59,409 bases of DNA from Fibrobacter succinogenes (GCA_902794535.1 CADBHQ010000025.1:1-59409), one strand, 5' to 3'; counted from the first letter of the stretch, positions 1-8,775 are shown. Program-made: numbers and translations. Notes: generated by a model from the sequence alone, not told the origin.

Positions 1-2020
1 CGTTTCGGCAATCATCACCCACGGGTTGGTGTGGAGGAAGATACCGCCGTTTTCCTTGGCTCCAGGAGGATAAGTGGAGATGCCACCCACGTTCGGGTCG
101 AAGCCGCGGTAGCCCGGAGTAGAGCTCTTCACGCCGTTAGCGGTGTTGAGGAGCTTGTTCAAGCTGTCCATGCCCATCACGGCACGGTCGCCAGTAGCAA
201 TGCCAGAAATCACAGACCAGGACTGGCTGTTGCAGTAAATCTTGCCGTACTTGGCCTTGTTGGTGCCGTAGGCGTTGCCCTGCTTGTCGAACCAGCGGAC
301 CCACCACTTGCCGTCCCAAGCGCTGTCATTGAAGGCCTTCTTCACGTCTTCGTACCAGCCCTTGTACATTTCGACAGACTTGGTGTCGCCGAGAGCTTCG
401 CAGATGTCCATCATTTCAAGGAGAGCCTTAGCATACAGGCCCGTGTTGAAGGAGGATTCTGCACCGAGCGGCAAGTTCATGCAGTCGTTCCAGTCGGCAA
501 AGCCGAGGAGCGGGAGGCCGTGCTTACCGAGGTGAGTACGGGTAAAGTTGAGAGAACGCTTGAGGTGTTCGAGCACGGTGCCCTTTTCACGCTGAGCGCG
601 CTTCTTGCCGGCTTCGTAGAACGGAACTTCCTTCTTGAGGAGGTCCATCTTGCCGGTTTCCTTGAGGTAGTTAGCAATGGTGAGCACAATCCAGAGGTGG
701 TCGTCGCCGTACCAGTCAGCGTAAGCCGGGTTGCCGTTTTCATCGAGCACACCCTTCTTTTCGCGAGAGTCACCTGCGTTAGCTTCGTTGCCGTTGTCTT
801 CGGCAAGGGCAAGCGGAGCGTACTGGTGCATGGCGTTACCTTCCGGACGCTGCACAGAGAGCAGGTTCAAGGCGAGTTCCAAAGCTTCTTCCGGCATGTG
901 GCTCATCACGCCCATCAAGTCCTGGCTGGAATCACGGTAACCGATACCGCGGCTGGTGCCGTAGCCCAGCTGATACAGGGACAGGTAGCGGCTCCAGTTC
1001 TTGGTGGTGTGGCACTGACGCGGGTTGTGCACGTTCACCATGGAGTTGAACGCTGCATCCGGAGTCTGCACCTGGATCGTAGAGAGGTACTTTTCCCAGA
1101 ACTTGGCGAGTTCGTCAAAAGCCTTGTCGACGTTCTTCAAGTCACGGTACTTGGCGATAGCCTTAGAGGCAACCTTCAGGCTCTGTTCCTGACCGAGCTG
1201 GGTGCAGGTGCGGAAGGTCTTGCCGGCGGCAATCTTGCCAGCGTGGATCATGAGAGCGGCAATGTTGTCGCCACGGTCGCATTCGCTGTTGGAAAGTTCT
1301 TTGTTGGCGAGGCTGAGCGGAGCGGCCCAGGAACCCATTTCGTTTGCGCCGAGGAACACGCGGCGGTCGCCATCGAAGCTACCGACCTTGCAGTTAGCGG
1401 TCACGTAGTTCACGGCGAAGTCACGCTTCATGTAAGCGTACTGTTCGAGCACCACGTGGCCGTCCTTTTCCCAGTGGCCCTTGAGGGTCATGGTCTGCGG
1501 AACCCAGTCGGCGTTCGTGAGCTGCTTTTCTGCTTCGAAGTGGCTGAATTCATAAACCGGGATAATGTCCACTTCCTTAGCGGCACCGGAGATGTTGGTC
1601 ACCTGGATGTCCTGGAGGAGAGTGTTGGATCCGGTCGGAACGAAAATCGTCACCTGCGTACGGAGGCCTTCGCATTCGGCAATCCAGCGCATGTAAGAAA
1701 GACCCACGTGGCATTCCCACTTCTTCATCTTGGTGAGAGTCGGAACCACGAACGGAGAGGTCAGAGCAAGGCATCTGGGCGATGTACTTGGTGATACGGT
1801 TCAGGGCCGGGTCGCCCTTGCAAATGAGGGTACCGCCAGTAGTATCGACGATACCACCAAAGTTCAAAGTACCAACATAGTTGCACCACTTGATCGGGGT
1901 TGCCGGCGTGGTAAGCACGTATTCTTTCTTGGCGTCGTCAAAGTAGCCATACTTTGCAGCAGTCTTAGCTGCAACCTTTTTGGCCTTCGGGGCGCTCTTC
2001 TTGGTCTGTTTTGTAGCCAT
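1..2020 (-). pseudogene. GH94 cellobiose/cellodextrin phosphorylase, frameshifted, C-terminus beyond window
   Basis: This family phosphorolyses cello-oligosaccharides to glucose 1-phosphate in the cytoplasm, which fits a cellulose degrader. After a Lys/Ala-rich tail of about 22 residues the protein enters the GH94 start YGYFDDAKKEYV and reads to KYIAQMP near 1770. It then leaves frame; the family continues in the +1 frame with TSPFVVPTLTKMKKWECHVG and runs to the window edge, including GYRDSSQDLMG, GDDHLW and the catalytic-Asp motif ADWNDCMN. About 15 codons expected between the two parts are missing, so this is a deletion and not a simple one-base slip. The start at 2020 is preceded by GGAG, and TATATTTA at 2058-2065 is a likely -10 element. 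Substrate chain length cannot be told from the sequence. The break may be real or an assembly error. Confidence 0.85.
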
Positions 2021-2070
2021 TGTTTCTCCGTAAGAGGGGGTTGTTAAATTCCGGGTGTAAATATAAAAAA

Positions 2071-2137
2071 TGTGAGATGAGAAATGTGAAATGAGAGATC
2101 CTAAATTTCACATTACACATTCCACATTACACATTCA
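2071..2137. repeat. ATGTG-type degenerate inverted repeat, copy 1
   Basis: The left half is built of ATGTGA/AATGTGAAATG-like units and the right half of their complements (ATTTCACATTACACATTCC and so on), so the region can fold into a long imperfect hairpin. Related sequence lies at 17021-17073 and 40236-40313. This copy ends one base before the stop codon of the padR-like gene and lies behind the start of the GH94 gene. Confidence 0.7.
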
Positions 2138-2737
2138 TTAATCCTTTTTCTTATCCACAAAATCTCTGTTACCGAAATTGATGTAGAAGTAGCCGTTAAG
2201 CTTCTTGTTGCGTACCGGATCGCGCAAGATTCCGATTGCGGCGCGCACATACTTGAGTTCCACCAGAATGTGGTCGCGGCTCATGCAGTTGAGGAACGGA
2301 CCTTCGGCAAACAAAGTCGGGCGCGGTTCTTCGGCAATCATCTGTTCCAAACGTTCTACCTCTTTCACCAGACGGCGCTCATGCGCTTCCAGTGTGCGAA
2401 TCAATTCCTTTTGTTCGGCACCGAACAAGAAGGCGAATCCGAGCGTTCTCGGATCATCGTTAAAGCCGGTCAAATGCTTTAGCACTTCCTTGCGCAAAGT
2501 TTCTCGACCTTTTTCAGTAATCGAGAAAACCACGCGCTCAGGGCGGTTACCATCGCGTTCGCTACGGCCAGCAATGTCACCATGCTTTTCGAGTGTCGCA
2601 AGCCTGTTGTAAACGGTCGACGTGCTGAGGTTTGCCCAGCGGTCCAGTTCGCGATTGCGCACTTCGGTAATGATGTCGTAACCGCTGCGCTCTTTTTCCA
2701 GGATCAGGCCCAGAAGTACCAAGTCATAACGATTCAT
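2138..2737 (-). CDS. PadR family transcriptional regulator
   Basis: A 199-residue protein. The N-terminal 85 residues form a PadR-type winged helix (YDLVLLGLILEKERSGYDI, then STVYNRLATLEKHGDI and a wing with RVVFSITEKG). The middle is a helical dimerisation segment (residues about 110-140, rich in Glu/Arg/Leu), followed by a longer C-terminal part than in small PadR proteins, as in the Vir/AphA-like class. PadR proteins usually repress their own gene and a neighbour in response to small molecules. The start at 2737 has AGAAGAAGGG upstream and a perfect palindrome at 2791-2807 that could be its operator. The GH94 gene lies downstream on the same strand but has its own promoter-like sequence, so control of GH94 by this protein is only an inference. 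Confidence 0.85.
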   Translation of the reverse strand: MNRYDLVLLGLILEKERSGYDIITEVRNRELDRWANLSTSTVYNRLATLEKHGDIAGRSERDGNRPERVVFSITEKGRETLRKEVLKHLTGFNDDPRTLGFAFLFGAEQKELIRTLEAHERRLVKEVERLEQMIAEEPRPTLFAEGPFLNCMSRDHILVELKYVRAAIGILRDPVRNKKLNGYFYINFGNRDFVDKKKD

Positions 2738-2790
2738 ATATACCCTTCTTCTTATTCCAGAAAAAATCCATTAAGGTTCACTTATTGGAC

Positions 2791-2807
2791 TATTCCAACT
2801 TGGAATA
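2791..2807. promoter_or_regulatory. Perfect palindrome, candidate PadR operator
   Basis: TATTCCAA-C-TTGGAATA is an 8+1+8 perfect inverted repeat 54 bp upstream of the padR-like start codon. A second half-site-like TATTCCAG lies at about 2753. The site overlaps the only AT-rich promoter-like sequence of the gene, which fits autorepression. Binding is inferred. Confidence 0.5.
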
Positions 2808-2907
2808 TAACTAAAATTTGTCGTGTTGCGACATTTTTTTCTAAAAAATGTAAAGAAAGGTATAAGTACCGCAATAAAAACACATCAAAAACAGCTTTAA
2901 ACGCTAT

Positions 2908-3471
2908 TTACGTCCAAATAGTATAATTCTTTCTAAAAAGAAGCCAATGGTCGTTGTCATAAAAAATCATTTCTCCGCCCTGGCCTCCACCATCGCAATA
3001 CAACTTGTATTTCTTCGTATAATAAATACGATCAACATAATCATTCCCAATTTTTACCTTGAGAAGACCGTTCAAAGCCAAATCAAATAGAATTTCTCGG
3101 GAAGAGCTGTCACCGTTTTTATAGAAAAACCACTCCGGCATATGTTTATCATTATTCAAGCAAACAAAGGGTTTATTTGCATCACGACGAAGATTACATA
3201 CTGAGTCTATTTTAGAAGTGCAAAAAGAAATAACAGCCCCTTTCTTGCGTATTTGAAATTCTTTTTCACAAGAGCTCTCTTTTTTCATCATAATCGTTTG
3301 AGGCGGTTCAACAAATTTCAAACGGCACTCAGGCATATTATAAGAATGACACCCCATCCCATCACAAACATCAGCATAGAACTGATAAGGGTCGTCTACA
3401 ACTACAACCTCTCTAACCTCTTCGGAAAAAATAGAAACCGACAGAAAAAGCGCTAGAAGAATAAACCTCAT
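2908..3471 (-). CDS. Hypothetical secreted protein
   Basis: 187 residues with a short signal peptide (MRFILLALFLSVSIFSEE). The rest has several Cys residues (CDGMGCHSYNMPEC, SSCEKEF, FCTSKIDSVC) that could form disulfides in the periplasm or outside the cell. I recognise no family. Base composition is clearly more AT-rich than the surrounding metabolic genes, and the gene sits in an AT-rich patch (2.8-4.9 kb) with a toxin-like triad, so it may be accessory DNA. The start is set by the signal peptide. Confidence 0.6.
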   Translation of the reverse strand: MRFILLALFLSVSIFSEEVREVVVVDDPYQFYADVCDGMGCHSYNMPECRLKFVEPPQTIMMKKESSCEKEFQIRKKGAVISFCTSKIDSVCNLRRDANKPFVCLNNDKHMPEWFFYKNGDSSSREILFDLALNGLLKVKIGNDYVDRIYYTKKYKLYCDGGGQGGEMIFYDNDHWLLFRKNYTIWT

Positions 3472-3516
3472 TTGATTACCTCATTGCCACCTATAATCAC
3501 AACAAAAAAGATGCAA

Positions 3517-3642
3517 TCAAGACCAACAAGCATTGCCTGTTATATGCCACAAGCCATCTTCTTTTTTTTCAATATAAGAGGCTCCATCAAACAGTTCTTT
3601 ATCCCAAATAAATGAATGAGAGGCTTTAATACTCTGTCTGTA
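3517..3642 (-). pseudogene. C-terminal gene remnant without start codon
   Basis: On the minus strand an open stretch bounded by TAA upstream and TGA at 3517-3519 reads ASHSFIWDKELFDGASYIEK, then KEDGLWHITGNACWS. It looks like the end of a protein but has no start codon and overlaps the 3' end of the neighbouring DUF3791 gene in another frame. It may be debris of a displaced gene. Low confidence: it is judged only on protein-like composition. Confidence 0.3.
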
Positions 3643-3859
3643 TTAGTTTTCCGTTTTTTAACTCAGTGACTAGAATATCGTAGTTGTAGGCGGAACTTTC
3701 AGAACAGAGCCCGGTATCTGGATTTTGCAATTTCTCGAAAAATTGTGAATTATAAACAACCCCAAGAGCCGTTTGCAGAGTCATGCCCTGTTCTTCCATC
3801 AGCCACTTGGCAATGTCGCCTACAATGCTCTCGATAAGGAAATTCTGTTTGTTCGTCAT
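3626..3859 (-). CDS. DUF3791 domain protein (downstream copy)
   Basis: 77 residues, all-helical in appearance: LIESIVGDIAKWLMEEQGMTLQTALGVVYNSQFFEKL, then a short C-terminal part ending in ILVTELKNGKL. This matches the small DUF3791 family, usually found beside DUF3990 proteins. Its ATG overlaps the stop codon of the DUF3990 gene (ATGA), so the two are translationally coupled. By analogy with toxin-antitoxin operons it may bind or neutralise the DUF3990 protein, but that is inference. A second, more divergent copy lies on the other side of the DUF3990 gene. Confidence 0.65.
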   Translation of the reverse strand: MTNKQNFLIESIVGDIAKWLMEEQGMTLQTALGVVYNSQFFEKLQNPDTGLCSESSAYNYDILVTELKNGKLIQTEY

Positions 3860-4332
3860 TTGGAAGCCTGTTTTTGCAAGAGCCCGATTGCACGCTCCGA
3901 GCGGAATGCGTACTGATTATTCAGTTTCCTGGACTTCATGCCATGCACGAGTTCATCTAGCGTAATAACGCCTATTTCGTATGTTCTGAACAAAGTAGCG
4001 ATATCGTCGTTAGCGACAGGGCCTATAATCAGGTCAAATTCATCTGCAGGGTGAACCTTGTTTCTACGACGATTTTCCATGACAAATTCCGCCCACTCCC
4101 GATCCGGCTGATTGAATATTTTTACTCTCAGGCGGGACATGTCCTGATCATCAAAATCGTAGGCGTTAATGCATGGAGTTCCGCCAAACCGATCCGCAAC
4201 CTTTTTCGCCATTTCTCGGGCTTGCACCAATATTGTTGTCAAGTAGAAAGCCTGTCCAAAATCCTTAAACGGTCTGCACATGGCAAGGTCTATTTTTTCA
4301 ATTTCACAGTTGGAACCATGATATAGAATCAT
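3856..4332 (-). CDS. DUF3990 protein, predicted ADP-ribosyltransferase-fold toxin
   Basis: 158 residues from the chosen ATG. Family features: ILYHGS at the N-terminus (His5), KDFGQAFYLTT (Tyr30), NAYDFDD, REWAEFVMENRR (Glu79 or Glu82) and LIIGPVANDD. The His-Tyr-Glu order recalls PARP-like ADP-ribosyltransferases, and DUF3990 has, from memory, been placed in that fold; activity is not shown here. I start at 4332 rather than 4359 because that ATG overlaps the TGA of the upstream gene (ATGA), follows a GGGGGG ribosome binding site, and gives the usual family N-terminus. Flanked on both sides by DUF3791-type genes with 4-base overlaps, so the three are one operon. Confidence 0.7.
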   Translation of the reverse strand: MILYHGSNCEIEKIDLAMCRPFKDFGQAFYLTTILVQAREMAKKVADRFGGTPCINAYDFDDQDMSRLRVKIFNQPDREWAEFVMENRRRNKVHPADEFDLIIGPVANDDIATLFRTYEIGVITLDELVHGMKSRKLNNQYAFRSERAIGLLQKQASK

Positions 4333-4541
4333 AGAATCTGCCCCCCGTTCCTCTGACAAATTGCAGTCAAATCGTCTATGGTGTCATCAAACGAAAGCAA
4401 ATGCTCTGCACCATAGTGGGTTTGCAGAAAATCAATTCCCTTAAACAAACTCAGGTAGTTAAATGCCTGCCTAACCGAAAGCTCCTTCGCCTTCGCAAAT
4501 TCACCGATTGCGGCAATAGTCCATGTAATCTGTTTTTCCAC
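4329..4541 (-). CDS. DUF3791-like protein (upstream copy)
   Basis: 70 residues from a GTG start at 4541 (VEKQITWTIAAIGEFAKAKE). The core LSVRQAFNYLSLFKGIDFL followed by HYGAEHLLSFDDTIDDL fits DUF3791. An in-frame ATG further upstream (4589) would add a hydrophobic run not seen in the family, so the GTG is preferred, although no good ribosome binding site is visible for it. The stop codon overlaps the start of the DUF3990 gene. Probably the first gene of the triad. Confidence 0.55.
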   Translation of the reverse strand: MEKQITWTIAAIGEFAKAKELSVRQAFNYLSLFKGIDFLQTHYGAEHLLSFDDTIDDLTAICQRNGGQIL

Positions 4542-4589
4542 ATAAGGAAATATATAAAAAATGTGGAAAGTCAACGTATTTAAATACAA

Positions 4590-4885
4590 AAGGGGTGTAT
4601 ACCAATTGCAAAATTGTTGCTAATATACATAAATTCTTATAGAAGCGCATGCGACCTCGACCCAAAGGAAATCCTAGATTATCGCCGACCCTGCTTGTAC
4701 ATACGGAAAAAGGCCGCCAAGGCGACCTTTGTGTGCTCAATGAATATAGCAGCTTATGCGACCATCTTATTTAACCCCAGTATGGTTCAAATTAAATCAT
4801 TTTTCATTTTAAGCCTCTTTTTTAAATATATAAAAAAAAGAATCTTTTTCAAAAGATTTGTGTAAAGGGCTCCATATTTCGTTAT
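4590..4885 (-). other. Gene-poor AT-rich leader region with an intrinsic-terminator-like hairpin
   Basis: No convincing gene. On the minus strand, ahead of the DUF3791/DUF3990 operon, there is a TTGAAA...TATATT promoter-like stretch near 4820-4860, a possible six-codon reading frame after AGAGG, and a strong hairpin (AAAGGTCGCC / GGCGGCCTTT, 4709-4730) followed by TTTTT, which resembles a terminator or attenuator. On the plus strand a 41-codon frame (4649-4774) lacks a good ribosome binding site and is not called. Confidence 0.35.
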
Positions 4886-4887
4886 AA

Positions 4888-4924
4888 AAAAATCCCCGCC
4901 ACCACGAATGGTAGCAGGGATTTT
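4888..4924 (-). terminator. Terminator of the PEP carboxykinase gene
   Basis: Imperfect hairpin with arms AAATCCC and GGGATTT extended by partial pairing in the middle, followed on the minus strand by a run of T. It lies 22 bp beyond the stop codon. Confidence 0.75.
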
Positions 4925-4945
4925 AAAGTTCCTTAAGGAAACTTA

Positions 4946-6728
4946 TTATGCCTTATTAAGGCGATCCTGGATCATGTCGATGATGTCAGAGAGTTCCTTC
5001 GGGAGGTGCTTGCCGAACTTCGGATAGTGATTTTCCTTAACGTCGGCGAGTTCCTTCTTCCAGCCTTCCACATCAACCTTGAGGATTTCCGGGAGGGTTT
5101 CCTTGTAGTAGTCAGCGAGACCGTCAGTGTTGAGGGTCTTCGGCATGTAACCGATAGCGGTTTCAACAACGTTGGAGTTATCGCCGTTGCAACGGTCGAA
5201 GATCCAAGCGAGCACGCGGCTGTTGTCGCCGTAACCCGGCCACATGAAGCCACCCGGAAGCTTTTCGTTGTTGGCATCCTTACGGAACCAGTTCACGTAG
5301 AAGATCTTCGGAAGCTTGTCTTCGGTAGACTTCTTACCGATTTCGATCCAGTGCTTGAAGTAGTCACCCATGTTGTAGCCGCAGAACGGGAGGATTGCGA
5401 ACGGGTCGCGACGGATCTTACCGGCTGAGGGACTGGTGAACCAGAGGAATGGTGGACGGACGACGACCACCGAAGAGGATAGCGTCGATAGGCACGCCAG
5501 CAGGATCTTCCCATTCCTTGGCGATGCAGGGGCACTGCTTGGCCGGAGCGGTGAAGCGAGCGTTCGGGTGAGCCATTTCTTCGCCCTTAGGAGCCTTGTC
5601 CTTCGGGAGAGCGTCACGGGTCTTGCCCTTCCAGTCAACGAGCTTGCCCTTAGCCGGGTAGCCGATGCCTTCCCACCAGATGTCGCCGTCTTCAGTGAGG
5701 GCGCAGTTGGTGTAAATGGTGTTCTTTTCTGCAGAGATAAGAGCGTTCTTGTTGGATTCTGCAGAGGTGCCCGGAGCAACGCCGAAGAAGCCGGCTTCCG
5801 GGTTGATAGCGTAGAGACGGCCATCCTTACCAAACTTCATCCATGCAATGTCGTCACCGATGGTTTCGACCTTCCAGCCCGGGATAGTCGGGATGAGCAT
5901 GGCGAGGTTCGTCTTACCGCAAGCAGACGGGAATGCGCCAGTCACGTACTTGACTTCGCCCTTCGGGTTGGTGAGCTTGAGGATGAGCATGTGTTCAGCG
6001 AGCCAGCCTTCGTCGCGAGCGAGAACGGTAGCGATACGGAGAGCGAAGCACTTCTTACCGAGAAGAGCGTTTCCACCGTAGCCCGAACCGTAGGACCAAA
6101 TGAGGCGTTCTTCGGGGAACTGAGTGATGTACTTGTATTCAACGTCAGCGCAGGGCCAGATGCCATTGTCGCTTTCGCATTCGCGGAGCGGCTTACCAAC
6201 GGAGTGGAGGCACGGAACGAATTCAGCGTTCACGTCTGCATTGAAGATGTCGAGAACCTTCTTACCGGCGCGAGTCATGATGTCCATGTTGAGAACAACG
6301 TATTCGGAGTCCGTGACTTCGATACCGTTCTTGGAAATCGGGGAGCCGAGCGGGCCCATGCAGAACGGAATCACGTACATGGTACGGCCGTGCATACAAC
6401 CCTTATAGAGCTTACGCATCGTCTGCTTGAGTTCAGACGGGTCGATCCAGTGGTTGGTCGGACCTGCATCTTCTTCCTTCACAGAGGAAATGAAAGTACG
6501 GGATTCGACGCGGGCCACGTCAGACGGGAGAGAACGGAACAGGTAGCAGTTTTCCTTCTTGGCGAGCTTCGTGGCGAGGCCAGCCTTGACGCACTTCTGC
6601 ATAAGGGCATCGTATTCTTCCTTGGAGCCGTCAACGACAACGACGTTGTCCGGTTCGCACATGGCAATCATTTCATTCACCCAAGTACTGATCTTCGGGT
6701 GCTTGATATCGTTAAGGGTAAGACTCAT
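4946..6728 (-). pseudogene. pckG: Phosphoenolpyruvate carboxykinase (GTP), frameshifted by an internal deletion
   Basis: GTP-type PEP carboxykinase interconverts oxaloacetate and PEP; in Fibrobacter it is expected to fix CO2 on the route to succinate. The N-terminal part (6728 to about 5424) has the family landmarks [31 protein letters not shown] (P-loop) and [12 protein letters not shown]. After HQSLS the frame hits a stop; the family resumes in the +1 frame with [17 protein letters not shown] and runs to the true end at 4946. About 22 residues that normally follow (starting with the WxHG motif) are absent, so the encoded enzyme should be dead if the sequence is right. The start at 6728 has AGGAG upstream. 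An intact enzyme would be about 620 residues. Confidence 0.9.
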
Positions 6729-6924
6729 TATGAGCTCCTGTTTGGTTTAACGTTAAGTTTCGATAATTTCGAACGCGGTAAAATTTACAAAAAACAATGT
6801 CCAAATTGCAGGGGCATTGGCAATTTTTTGAACTAAATCACCCCATCCATCCGCCACACGCAGTCCGCCCTATACAGACAAGCGCAAAAAAATTCGATTT
6901 TTTTTTGTAAAAATCTTTTCATTT

Positions 6925-6949
6925 AGCCTAAAATTACATAAATTAGGCT
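6925..6949. promoter_or_regulatory. Inverted repeat in the pckG-glgC divergent region
   Basis: AGCCTAA-N11-TTAGGCT, 50 bp upstream of the glgC start. It is followed by a small leader hairpin (AGGGC-GTTTTA-GCCCT, 6963-6978). The symmetric arms about one helical turn apart could be an operator. No regulator can be named. Confidence 0.35.
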
Positions 6950-6998
6950 TGTATACACGAAAAGGGCGTTTTAGCCCTCATTATAAGGTTATTGCTAT

Positions 6999-8249
6999 AT
7001 GAGTTGGTCTTATTCTAGAGAACACCAGAAAAACATCCTTTGCATGATCATGGCCGGCGGTCAAGGCAGCCGTTTACAGCCCCTCACCCGCGACCGCGCG
7101 AAGCCTGCCGTCCATTTTGGCGGAACTTACCGCATTATCGACTTTGTGCTCAACAACTTCATCAACTCCGGCATCTTTAAAATCAAGGTCTTGACCCAGT
7201 TCAAGAGCGACTCCTTGAACAAGCACATTTCTGCCGCCTGGAACCTGAACGCAAGTCTTGACCAGTACGTGGACCTGGTTCCTGCACAGATGCGCACTGG
7301 CGATGACTGGTACAAGGGCACTGCCGACGCCATTTTCCAGAATATCAACTTGATTACCGACGAACGTCCGGACCTCGTGGCGATTTTCGGTGGCGACCAT
7401 ATTTATAAGATGGACATCAACCAGATGATTGATTTCCACCTGAGCCGCGCCGCCCTTTTGACGATTGCCGCCATTCCGGTGCCGGTTTCCGAAGCCTCTG
7501 AATTCGGTATTATCGAAGTGGATGCCGACAACCGCATGATCGGTTTCGAAGAAAAGCCCAAGAACCCGAAAGAAATGCCCGGCAACCCCGGCTACTGCTT
7601 GGCCAGCATGGGCAACTACATCTTTACGAGCAAGTTCCTGGTGCGAGAACTCTTGAAGGGCGCACAAAACGGCGCAACCGACTTCGGCAAGCATATTATC
7701 CCGAGCCTGTACAAGGACTACCCCGTTTACGTGTACGACTTCAACACCAATATCGTGCGCGGCGAACAGGCCAGCACCAAGGGATACTGGCGCGACGTGG
7801 GAACGCTCGATGCCTTCTTCGAAGCGAACATGGACCTCTGCTCCGAAAACCCGCCGTTCGACCTCTATAATAATTACTGGCCCATCCGCACGTTCAACTG
7901 GAACCAGCCGCCTGCAAGATTCTTCGCTGGCGACGGCGATGCTCACCAGGGCGCAGCTATTGACTCCATCGTGTCTTCGGGCTGTATCATTGGCGGCGGT
8001 ACGGTTGTCAAGAGCATTCTCTCCCCCGGCGTTTCTATCCAGAAGGACGCCCTGGTCGAAGAATCCATTCTCTTCCCGAACGTGACGATTGGCCCGGGTG
8101 CCAAGGTGCGCCGTGCCATCATCGAAAAGGGCCTGCACATTCCGGCCGGCTTCCAGATTGGCTACGACCTGGAACGCGACAAGAAGCTGTTCCACGTGAC
8201 CGAATCCGGCATCGTCGTGCTCGCGAAGGATACAATCATTAAGGCTTAG
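6999..8249 (+). CDS. glgC: Glucose-1-phosphate adenylyltransferase
   Basis: 416 residues, the usual length. Makes ADP-glucose from glucose 1-phosphate and ATP, the first step of glycogen synthesis; Fibrobacter stores glycogen. The nucleotidyltransferase domain starts with MAGGQGSRLQPLTRDRAKPA (from residue 18) and continues with FGGTYRIIDF, FGGDHIYKMD, GYWRDVGTLDAFFEANMDL; the C-terminal quarter is a left-handed beta-helix (IVSSGCIIGGGTVVKS, ILFPNVTIGPGAKVRRAII). The start is supported by the conserved N-terminus and an AAGG about 12 nt upstream. Its substrate is the product of the GH94 phosphorylase at the left edge, which ties the two genes metabolically. A strong terminator follows. Confidence 0.97.
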   Translation: MSWSYSREHQKNILCMIMAGGQGSRLQPLTRDRAKPAVHFGGTYRIIDFVLNNFINSGIFKIKVLTQFKSDSLNKHISAAWNLNASLDQYVDLVPAQMRTGDDWYKGTADAIFQNINLITDERPDLVAIFGGDHIYKMDINQMIDFHLSRAALLTIAAIPVPVSEASEFGIIEVDADNRMIGFEEKPKNPKEMPGNPGYCLASMGNYIFTSKFLVRELLKGAQNGATDFGKHIIPSLYKDYPVYVYDFNTNIVRGEQASTKGYWRDVGTLDAFFEANMDLCSENPPFDLYNNYWPIRTFNWNQPPARFFAGDGDAHQGAAIDSIVSSGCIIGGGTVVKSILSPGVSIQKDALVEESILFPNVTIGPGAKVRRAIIEKGLHIPAGFQIGYDLERDKKLFHVTESGIVVLAKDTIIKA

Positions 8250-8306
8250 CGCAACGCATAATTGTCATCCTGAGCCTGTCGAAGGATCTAAAAACAACAA
8301 GAAAAA

Positions 8307-8334
8307 CCCCGACATTAAGTCGGGGCCTTTTTTT
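8307..8334 (+). terminator. glgC terminator
   Basis: CCCCGAC-ATTAA-GTCGGGG followed by CCTTTTTTT. Just before it (8263-8288) lies a copy of the dispersed palindrome type GTCATCC...GGATCT. Confidence 0.9.
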
Positions 8335-8361
8335 GAATTCTCTAAGTAAAGCTAGATACGA

Positions 8362-8775
8362 TTAGTAAGCGTAATCGTCACCACCATCCATCATAGCATT
8401 ACATTGTGCCTGGAGGACAGACTCCATCTGACCAAGCGATAATGGATAGTAATCATAGATCACGATGGTATTGCCACTACAAGTCACATATTCACTTCCG
8501 AATTCATAGGTGTCATCATAGCAATCATCATCGATATCGGCCTGAGGTACATTCTTATAGGTCTTAGTCGTAACAGCGTAATCATCCTGGAGACGATATT
8601 CCTCTGTATACTTCATACCCAGATAACGATAAGTCTGCGTTACCGAATTGGCATCCGAGGTAATCTTGCAAGAGATTTCATTATCACTAGATGCTTCGGT
8701 TGTAGATTCGCAACCGACCAGACCGAATGCACCGGCCAACAAGAGGGCAACGCCCCATTTTTTCATACTCATCAT
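8362..8775 (-). CDS. Small lipoprotein of unknown function
   Basis: 137 residues with a lipoprotein signal (MMSMKKWGVALLLAGAFG then LVGC, Cys at about 22). The mature part is acidic with six Cys residues and many Tyr, ending in DGGDDYAY. AAAGGAG lies just upstream of the start. The next minus-strand gene upstream is another lipoprotein with its own terminator, so this is probably a single-gene unit. No family recognised. Confidence 0.7.
   Translation of the reverse strand: MMSMKKWGVALLLAGAFGLVGCESTTEASSDNEISCKITSDANSVTQTYRYLGMKYTEEYRLQDDYAVTTKTYKNVPQADIDDDCYDDTYEFGSEYVTCSGNTIVIYDYYPLSLGQMESVLQAQCNAMMDGGDDYAY

Noticed and set aside
31..1794. Long plus-strand reading frame opposite the GH94 gene
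   Set aside because: It mirrors the GH94 sequence; translation gives Val/His/Glu-rich low-information protein with no family motif. Similar shadow frames lie opposite pckG, acyl-CoA synthetase, purB, fabF, the porin and mfd, caused by strong codon bias.
4649..4774. 41-codon plus-strand reading frame in the AT-rich gap
   Set aside because: No ribosome binding site, no recognisable family, and overlaps the minus-strand terminator-like hairpin; cannot be supported.
5418..5430. Programmed +1 frameshift or translational bypass in pckG (and in GH94 and the aminotransferase)
   Set aside because: Conserved residues are absent in all frames at the junction, so sequence is missing rather than skipped by the ribosome; no slippery site or stop-plus-hairpin arrangement common to the three.
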